From JBDHHQ01 sp039586035 (GTDB lineage Bacteria; Gemmatimonadota; Gemmatimonadetes; Longimicrobiales; Gaopeijiaceae), in contig JBDHLD010000006.1 in assembly GCA_039586035.1 (NCBI GenBank), forward strand, positions 1 through 64,000: a DNA stretch of 64,000 nt, given 5' to 3'. Shown here in pieces: positions 59,383 to 64,000 of this stretch; positions within the stretch are counted from its first letter, which is position 1, and every line of letters starts with the position of its first letter. The notes below the pieces were generated by a model. The model ran no database searches and had not been told where the DNA came from. It saw nothing but the letters and a program-made list of their open reading frames with translations. Both the position numbers and the translations under genes were made by a program.

Positions 59383-59952
59383 CTAGCGCCCGGTGAACAT
59401 GCCGAACTTGAACTGAATGTTCCCCGAGAATCCGGAAAGATCGTCGTTCGTGAGGTCGGGTAGGCTCAGGGACTCCACCGCCCGGTAGCTCGCGCCGATG
59501 CCGAGACGGAAGATCGGCGTGACGTTCAGCATGATGTTCGCGGCCGGCTCCACCACGAAGAACCCGCTGTAGAACCCCGCCAGGGAGTTCGATGGGAAGT
59601 AGGTCGCACCGCCTCCCCCCACCAGCACGGCCAGGGACATGTGGACGAGCTCGTTGGGACGGTTCACGTACTCCAGGTCCAACCCGCCGTACCCCATCTC
59701 CAGCGCGTCGAAGGTGAGGTGGGCCTGATTGGTGAGGCCGTAGCCTCCCCCTCCCAACACGAAGGACTCGTTGATGATCCAGCCGCCGCGGCCGCCGACC
59801 AAGAATCCGAACTGCTCGTTGATCTCGGTGAACTTGAGGACCGGGGCTCCGAAGCCACCGCTCCGGATCGGCCCGTCCACGAGGGTCTGCTGCTGCGCCT
59901 GGACCGCAGCTGGGAGCAGCGTCAGCATCGCTGCGATGACGATTCGATTCAT
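59383..59952 (-). CDS. Exported beta-barrel-like outer membrane protein
   Basis: A 189-residue protein with a signal peptide (NRIVIAAMLTLLPAAVQAQ). The mature part is made of short alternating strands rich in Gly and aromatic residues (FGFLVGGRGGWIINESFVLGGGGYGLTNQ, FRLGIGASYRAVESLSLPDLTNDDLSGFSGNIQFKFGMF) and ends in a strand with Phe near the C-terminus, as in small outer-membrane barrels. No family name is certain. AGGAGGGGG before the ATG at 59952 fixes the start. Confidence 0.75.
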   Translation of the reverse strand: MNRIVIAAMLTLLPAAVQAQQQTLVDGPIRSGGFGAPVLKFTEINEQFGFLVGGRGGWIINESFVLGGGGYGLTNQAHLTFDALEMGYGGLDLEYVNRPNELVHMSLAVLVGGGGATYFPSNSLAGFYSGFFVVEPAANIMLNVTPIFRLGIGASYRAVESLSLPDLTNDDLSGFSGNIQFKFGMFTGR

Positions 59953-60203
59953 AACCCCCTCCTCACGGCACTGCCTGGCCCGTTCGACTGCTCGCACGGG
60001 GCTGTGTGCACCATCCGTGCCGTGAGCGACCGGTTTCTACCCGTCCCGTCACAACGGCGCTGGGAACGCCACGAGGCCGCGGCATCGTGGCATTCCCAAG
60101 GCCGATAGGGCTGGACCTACGGGTGAGCGCCGGCTCCGCACGTCCCTTGGAGCGTCCTCGCTGGAGGACAACGCTGTACGGCCTGGGAGAAGCCTGGAGG
60201 CCG

Positions 60204-61352
60204 CTACGCCGTCCACGCTGCGGTTTCGGCGGCGTCAGAGGTCGTGCGACCGCCCGCCGCTGGAATCTCCACCGTGAGGGTCGTTCCGGACCCCGGGCGA
60301 CTGCGCACCTGCACACCCCCACCCAGGTAGGCGGCTCGCTCCCGCATGCCGACGAGGCCGAAGCTGTGGCCCGTGGACGAGGAGCTGGCGGTGGGGTCGA
60401 AGCCTTTTCCGTCGTCGCTGATCTCGGCCACGATGCTGTCGCGACCCGCTCGGATCGATACGTCGATGTGCGAGGCATCTGCGTGGCGCACGGCGTTGTT
60501 GAGGGCCTCCTGGACGATGCGGTAGAGGGTGAGCCGCGCGTCGGTGTTGAGCCGTGAGGCCACGGCCTCGGTCCGGCAGTCGATCGGGAGCCCGCTGACC
60601 TCCGAGAGCAGCCGGGCGTGGGCGTCAACCGCCGCCGCGAGGCCGAGCTCGTCCAGCTCGGGCGGACGAAGACGTCTGGCGACCTTACGGACGCCCTCCA
60701 TGGCGACGACGATCTCGTTCCGTACCGTCTCGAGGGCCTGGCTTCCAGCAGGCTGGGGCAGGCGGGCCGCTGCTCTGAGGTGCAACAGCGTCGTGGCGAG
60801 GACCTGGGCCGTGTCGTCGTAGAGCTCCCGCGACAGCCACATGCGCTCCCGCTCTTCCGCTTCCAGCACCATGACCGCCAGCTCCCGCTGTCGCCGACGA
60901 CCTTGGGCCAGGCCGTCCAACATGCCGTTGAAGACGGTCGTGAGGCGTCGGAGGTTGTCGTCCGCCAGGGGTGAGTGGGCACAGCGGGCGTCGAGCTCCC
61001 CCCGCTCGACCCGTTTCGCCGTGGTCTCGATGGGCGCCAGGGGCGACAAGGCGAGTCGAACCAGAACCGCGTTCGCGGTCGCCGTAATGATGACTGCCAG
61101 AAGGACCGAGGCTCCGACCACGCCCAGCATGAGCAGGGTGTCGACCCCGTCGGCGGTCCGCAGCGTGAGCCAGGCGGCCAAGACGGCCACGAGGCCCACG
61201 AAGATCGAGTTGGCGACGACGATCTTGTGGTACAGCGGGAACCGCAGGAACCGGCGCACTACGGCGACGTCCGTCCATCGACGGGTGCTCGGGCGGCCTG
61301 CGCCGGCCGGCCCGGTATCGCCGGGCGCGCTGCCTACATCGTTTCGTCGCAC
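60204..61352 (-). CDS. NarL-type sensor histidine kinase with Tyr at the phospho-acceptor site
   Basis: A 382-residue membrane protein: two transmembrane segments (about 44-64 and 75-100), a HAMP-like linker (PLAPIETTAKRVERGELDARC), a HisKA_3 helix pair and a HATPase_c domain. The ATP site is intact: IVQEALNNAVRHA (N box, Asn285/286), ISDDGKGFD (G1) and FGLVGMRERAAYLGG plus GSGTTLTVEIP (G2). The H box reads EERERMWLSRELYDDTAQ; the invariant His of RELHD is Tyr178 (codon TAC at 60821-60819). No response regulator is adjacent. GTG start at 61352. It may be a kinase that no longer autophosphorylates on His, or a heteromer partner. Confidence 0.88.
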   Translation of the reverse strand: MRRNDVGSAPGDTGPAGAGRPSTRRWTDVAVVRRFLRFPLYHKIVVANSIFVGLVAVLAAWLTLRTADGVDTLLMLGVVGASVLLAVIITATANAVLVRLALSPLAPIETTAKRVERGELDARCAHSPLADDNLRRLTTVFNGMLDGLAQGRRRQRELAVMVLEAEERERMWLSRELYDDTAQVLATTLLHLRAAARLPQPAGSQALETVRNEIVVAMEGVRKVARRLRPPELDELGLAAAVDAHARLLSEVSGLPIDCRTEAVASRLNTDARLTLYRIVQEALNNAVRHADASHIDVSIRAGRDSIVAEISDDGKGFDPTASSSSTGHSFGLVGMRERAAYLGGGVQVRSRPGSGTTLTVEIPAAGGRTTSDAAETAAWTA

Positions 61353-61582
61353 GGTTCGAAAGACCTACCACCTCCGGCAGATGGACCTGCATCAGGTCCG
61401 GGACCGGAATGGGGAAAGGCGGATCGGGTGGATTCCCGAACCGTTTGGTCCAAGATGCGTTCGGGGGCTCGAGTCAGGTGTCGGGAGATGGACCCGGAAC
61501 GATGTGGGGTGATTCCCCCGGCAGTTGGGGGGGGACGCGGTGGTCCTGCGAGGTCGCCGGACCAGCGAGACCACGCGTGCGC

Positions 61583-62095
61583 TCAGGGACTCCTGAGCAC
61601 CAGCGCGCCCGCCGCCGGGTCGTACGTGACGAGCGCCACGTGGCGGGGAGGCAGGTCGAGCCCCGCGGCGAGCGTCAGGCCGTCGCCGGGTGCGGTGGCA
61701 TCGGGCCCGTCCGGGCGGAAGGTCACCTCGATCCGGTGGGACCCGGCGGTCACGGGGATCTGGTGGAACACATAGATCGGCCGATCTCCCCGGGCACCCG
61801 CCGCGCTGACCAGCGTGTCAGCCGTGAGCTCACCGTTCAGGGAGATCCGAAGTCGGTACGGCGTGCTCCGGGCTTCGCAGATCGTGTCCCTCTGCATGTG
61901 CACCGGGAGGCGTGCCCGCTCCGCGTCGGTGATGGGCCGGCACGTTGCCTCGGTCTCGCTCCGGTATCGCCACGCCAGCCGAACCAGGGCGTCCTCCGAG
62001 TCGCCCGGCGTGTAGGGCACGCGGGAAAGGGCGGCGACGGCCACCGCCATGATCGCCGAGACGGCGAGGGCCAGGAGCTTTTGGCCCGTGCTCAC
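61583..62095 (-). CDS. Membrane-anchored protein of unknown function
   Basis: A 170-residue protein with one N-terminal helix (KLLALAVSAIMAVAVAALSRV), then an extracytoplasmic part with WRYRSETEATCRPITDAERARLPVHMQRDTIC and beta-rich YRLRISLNGELTADTLVSAAGA and HQIPVTAGSHRIEVTFRPDG. Two cysteines could pair. I do not recognise the family. Its GTG start overlaps the stop of the cytochrome b/ferredoxin fusion gene (GTGA), so the two are coupled and it may be a subunit or maturation factor of that complex. Confidence 0.78.
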   Translation of the reverse strand: MSTGQKLLALAVSAIMAVAVAALSRVPYTPGDSEDALVRLAWRYRSETEATCRPITDAERARLPVHMQRDTICEARSTPYRLRISLNGELTADTLVSAAGARGDRPIYVFHQIPVTAGSHRIEVTFRPDGPDATAPGDGLTLAAGLDLPPRHVALVTYDPAAGALVLRSP

Positions 62096-63660
62096 GAGAC
62101 GCTCTCCGACGCAGGCATCCGTCCCCGGGTCGTCTCGCACTGCGTGTCGAGCTCGATGGCTTCCTCCGCCGCCTCCCGTGCCAGCTCAGCGAGCTCCGCG
62201 CGGAACGAGGCGACGGCGTCGGCGATCCGTCCCGCCTCTCCCTCTCCGGCATACGCGATACGCACCCGCTTCTTGTCGACCCGGGGCTTCAGCTCGGCCT
62301 CGCGGTCGTGATAGACCCTGGCTTCGAGCCACTTCACGCCCTCTCGGTTCCAGCAGTCCCGGGGTGGGCAGGAGGCCACGACCACGCCGCTGGCGCCCGA
62401 CCGCACCAGGTACTCGATGACGGAGGTGTGCGTGCTGCCGGCACACTGGACTGGGAAGATCGGGGCGCCTTGGGTCAGCACGCCGCCACTTCGGTCGCAG
62501 CCGACCACGACCACGTCGCCCGCGACGAGCCGGCCGCTGCCGATGAAACGCTTCACCTCCGCCAGCTGGTCTCGGCCGGTACGGCCAGGGGGGCCCACGC
62601 CCATGGGGGCGCACGATCCCGCGCAGATGCCGCAGCTGACGCAGAGCGCCGGATCGACGCTCGCGACCAGCCCCGCCCGCCCGTCGGGACGCGGGATCAT
62701 GGAGATCGCGTCGTACGGGCAGTCCTCCGCGCATTGCAGACAGCCCGTGCAGAACCGCTCGTTGACCACCGACGCCAGCGGCAAGGCTTCGGATCGGGGA
62801 CGTGTGAGCCACGGGACCAGCACGAGAACGGTGCCGCCGGCCAAAGACACGATCCACACCGCCCACGCGGGCATGCGCATGGTCACGGGGAGCCAGAAGC
62901 CGTAGAAAACGTCGAGCGGAACCCCTTCCGGAAGCCGAAACGCGCTCGCCTCCGCGGCCATCCCCACGGGCCAGAGGATCGACAGCGCCGTGAGCACGCC
63001 CATCGACCCCCACAACAGGCCACGCGGGGGCATGAGGGCGGGGCGGGCAACCCTCGCGACGTGGATCCAGAGGATCAGCCCGACGCCGATGGGCAGCGCG
63101 ATGTGGAGGAAGAGGTTCAGGAAGAAGAAGGCGGCGGGCAGGTCGCGCTCCCCCACGAACGTCCGGGCGATGGGCTCGCCGAAGAGCGGGAGCACGTCCA
63201 GGAACCGCGCGCCTTCGACGGCCAATAGCTGCGCCTGGGTGTCCCAGACCATCACGTAGCCGGTCCACCCGCATACGAAGAAGACGAACAGAAGGACGAG
63301 ACCGGACACCCACGCCAGCGTTCTCGGCCCCCAGGTCCGTCCCTGAAGAAACATGCGAAGCGCGTGGACGGCGGCGGCGACCACGGCGACGTCCGATGCA
63401 TAGCGGTGCAGGGCCCGGATCCAGCTGCCCGACCATGCCTGGTCGGTGATGCGCGCGACGGAGGCGTACGGTGCGCCGATGCGATAGAAGAGCAGGAGGT
63501 ATAGACCGGTGAGCAGGAGGACGACGAACGAAGCGATCGCCAGCGCTCCGCTGTGATACAGCGGGTTGAAGCGCCACGTGTAGAGGCGGTTGAATGCGGC
63601 GTCCAGCCGCGCCAGCAGGGCCCGAACGGACCCGGTCAAGGCCGGGGCATCGGCGGCCAT
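62092..63660 (-). CDS. Cytochrome b6 / 2[4Fe-4S] ferredoxin / MvhD-type fusion
   Basis: A 522-residue electron-transfer protein. Residues about 20-285 are a cytochrome b6-like membrane domain with His pairs His85/His99 and His186/His200 (14 apart in each helix) for two b haems. Residues 300-352 are a ferredoxin with two [4Fe-4S] sets, C304-C307-C310-C314 and C340-C343-C346-C350. Residues about 365-500 resemble the MvhD/FrhD iron-sulfur subunit (VVVVGCDRSGG, FPVQCAGSTHTSVIEYLVRSGASGVVVASCPPRDCWNREG). It could move electrons between quinone and a soluble partner. GAGGG before the ATG at 63660 favours that start; an ATG at 63714 is the alternative. A Rrf2 regulator is divergent. Confidence 0.85.
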   Translation of the reverse strand: MAADAPALTGSVRALLARLDAAFNRLYTWRFNPLYHSGALAIASFVVLLLTGLYLLLFYRIGAPYASVARITDQAWSGSWIRALHRYASDVAVVAAAVHALRMFLQGRTWGPRTLAWVSGLVLLFVFFVCGWTGYVMVWDTQAQLLAVEGARFLDVLPLFGEPIARTFVGERDLPAAFFFLNLFLHIALPIGVGLILWIHVARVARPALMPPRGLLWGSMGVLTALSILWPVGMAAEASAFRLPEGVPLDVFYGFWLPVTMRMPAWAVWIVSLAGGTVLVLVPWLTRPRSEALPLASVVNERFCTGCLQCAEDCPYDAISMIPRPDGRAGLVASVDPALCVSCGICAGSCAPMGVGPPGRTGRDQLAEVKRFIGSGRLVAGDVVVVGCDRSGGVLTQGAPIFPVQCAGSTHTSVIEYLVRSGASGVVVASCPPRDCWNREGVKWLEARVYHDREAELKPRVDKKRVRIAYAGEGEAGRIADAVASFRAELAELAREAAEEAIELDTQCETTRGRMPASESVS

Positions 63661-63762
63661 CGCGCCCTCGTCTGAGGATGGGTCTCGAAGTTCTTGCGCC
63701 CACACATTTATCATATCATCATGAGGAAAACAAGATAATCCCGGCAGCAGGACAACTCCTAC

Positions 63763-64000
63763 ATGATGCTCTCTCGCACAGGCGAGTACGCTCTCCGGGC
63801 GGTCCTACATCTGGCCCAACACGTCGACGAAGGTCCCACACGTGTCGACGACATCGCAGAGTCGCTCTCGGTGCCCCGCAACTATCTGTCGAAGATCCTC
63901 CACGAGCTCGGCCGAGCCGGGGTGCTCACCTCTTCCCGCGGTCCCCGAGGGGGCTTCGTATTGGCTCGCCCTTCGAACGAGCTGACCCTCGAAGAGATCG
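63763..64000 (+). CDS. Rrf2-family transcriptional regulator, N-terminal part
   Basis: The gene runs off the window end. The 79 visible residues show the Rrf2 winged helix: LSRTGEYALRAVLHLAQHVDEGPTRVDDIAESLSVPRNYLSKILHELGRAGVLTSSRGPRGGFVLARPSNELTLEEI. The cluster-binding cysteines of Fe-S-type members would lie further on, so the sensed signal (Fe-S state, NO, or cysteine) cannot be told. Rrf2 proteins often control Fe-S or respiratory genes; it is divergent from the cytochrome b/ferredoxin fusion gene with about 100 bases between, which is its most likely target. ATG at 63763 or the next codon at 63766. Confidence 0.92.
   Translation, partial: MMLSRTGEYALRAVLHLAQHVDEGPTRVDDIAESLSVPRNYLSKILHELGRAGVLTSSRGPRGGFVLARPSNELTLEEI

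Noticed and set aside
60819..60821. Treating the Tyr codon in the kinase H box as a base-call error
   Set aside because: It cannot be decided from one sequence; the frame is clean, so it is reported as seen.
1..64000. CRISPR arrays, insertion sequences, prophage or rRNA operons
   Set aside because: No regularly spaced repeats, transposase or integrase motifs, or rRNA-like sequence were noticed on either strand.

Overview
The window is a high-GC stretch (roughly two-thirds G+C by eye) with tightly packed genes, many ATGA/GTGA/TTGA start-stop overlaps, and frequent GTG and TTG starts. Signal peptides, lipoproteins, an outer-membrane-type beta-barrel protein, a cbb3-type oxidase and a carotenoid cyclase point to an aerobic or microaerobic Gram-negative-type bacterium. 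The gene families (choice-of-anchor B/FG-GAP proteins, DUF5989, TPR-tailed Ser/Thr kinase, YfbK-like VWA protein, CcoP with one haem) are typical of Gemmatimonadota or a neighbouring phylum; this placement is inference, not proof. No rRNA, tRNA, CRISPR array or insertion sequence was recognised.

Layout. 1-5.4 kb: serine-hydrolase tail, an arginine-deiminase-like enzyme, a beta-lactamase/VanX fusion, an ArsR-SRPBCC pair with a clear operator, and a Sel1 protein. 5.4-14.8 kb: Ser/Thr kinase, Nramp-like transporter, DUF2007 protein, ketopantoate-reductase-like/acyl-CoA-ligase pair, secreted cyanophycinase-like hydrolase and NDH-2. 14.7-19.3 kb: purine block (guaA, PfkB kinase, CNT transporter). 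19.3-27.6 kb: DUF5989, a TauE/UreH-like protein and a complete cbb3 operon ccoNOQP-GHIS with a one-haem CcoP and a CcoH cut down to its membrane segment. 27.9-34.8 kb: choice-of-anchor B protein, HEAT-cyclophilin lipoprotein, DUF454, CcdA and TlpA-like redox genes.

34.9-42.1 kb holds the most notable signal. Two exported peroxiredoxin-family genes each contain one in-frame TGA exactly where the peroxidatic cysteine belongs, and each TGA is followed by a 7-bp hairpin whose loop carries GU 25-26 nt after the U of UGA. Both are best read as selenoproteins. They bracket a divergent operon of beta-propeller/FG-GAP secreted proteins; the second one sits at its end.

42.4-52.3 kb: propeller lipoprotein, VWA protein, lycopene cyclase, folate block (pteridine-reductase-like SDR, folB, folK) behind a perfect 24-bp palindrome, PlsC, and two-subunit aconitase X. 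52.5-53.7 kb: small membrane protein and tandem Bor-like lipoproteins. 53.8-58.4 kb: a sulfide/persulfide island (ArsR regulator, SQR, two YeeE/YedE half-transporters, CstB-like persulfide dioxygenase-rhodanese) whose divergent promoters are mirror images with shared boxes. 58.5-64 kb: K+ channel, beta-barrel protein, histidine-kinase-like protein with Tyr at the phospho-acceptor site, a membrane-anchored unknown, a cytochrome b/2[4Fe-4S]/MvhD-type fusion, and a truncated Rrf2 regulator.
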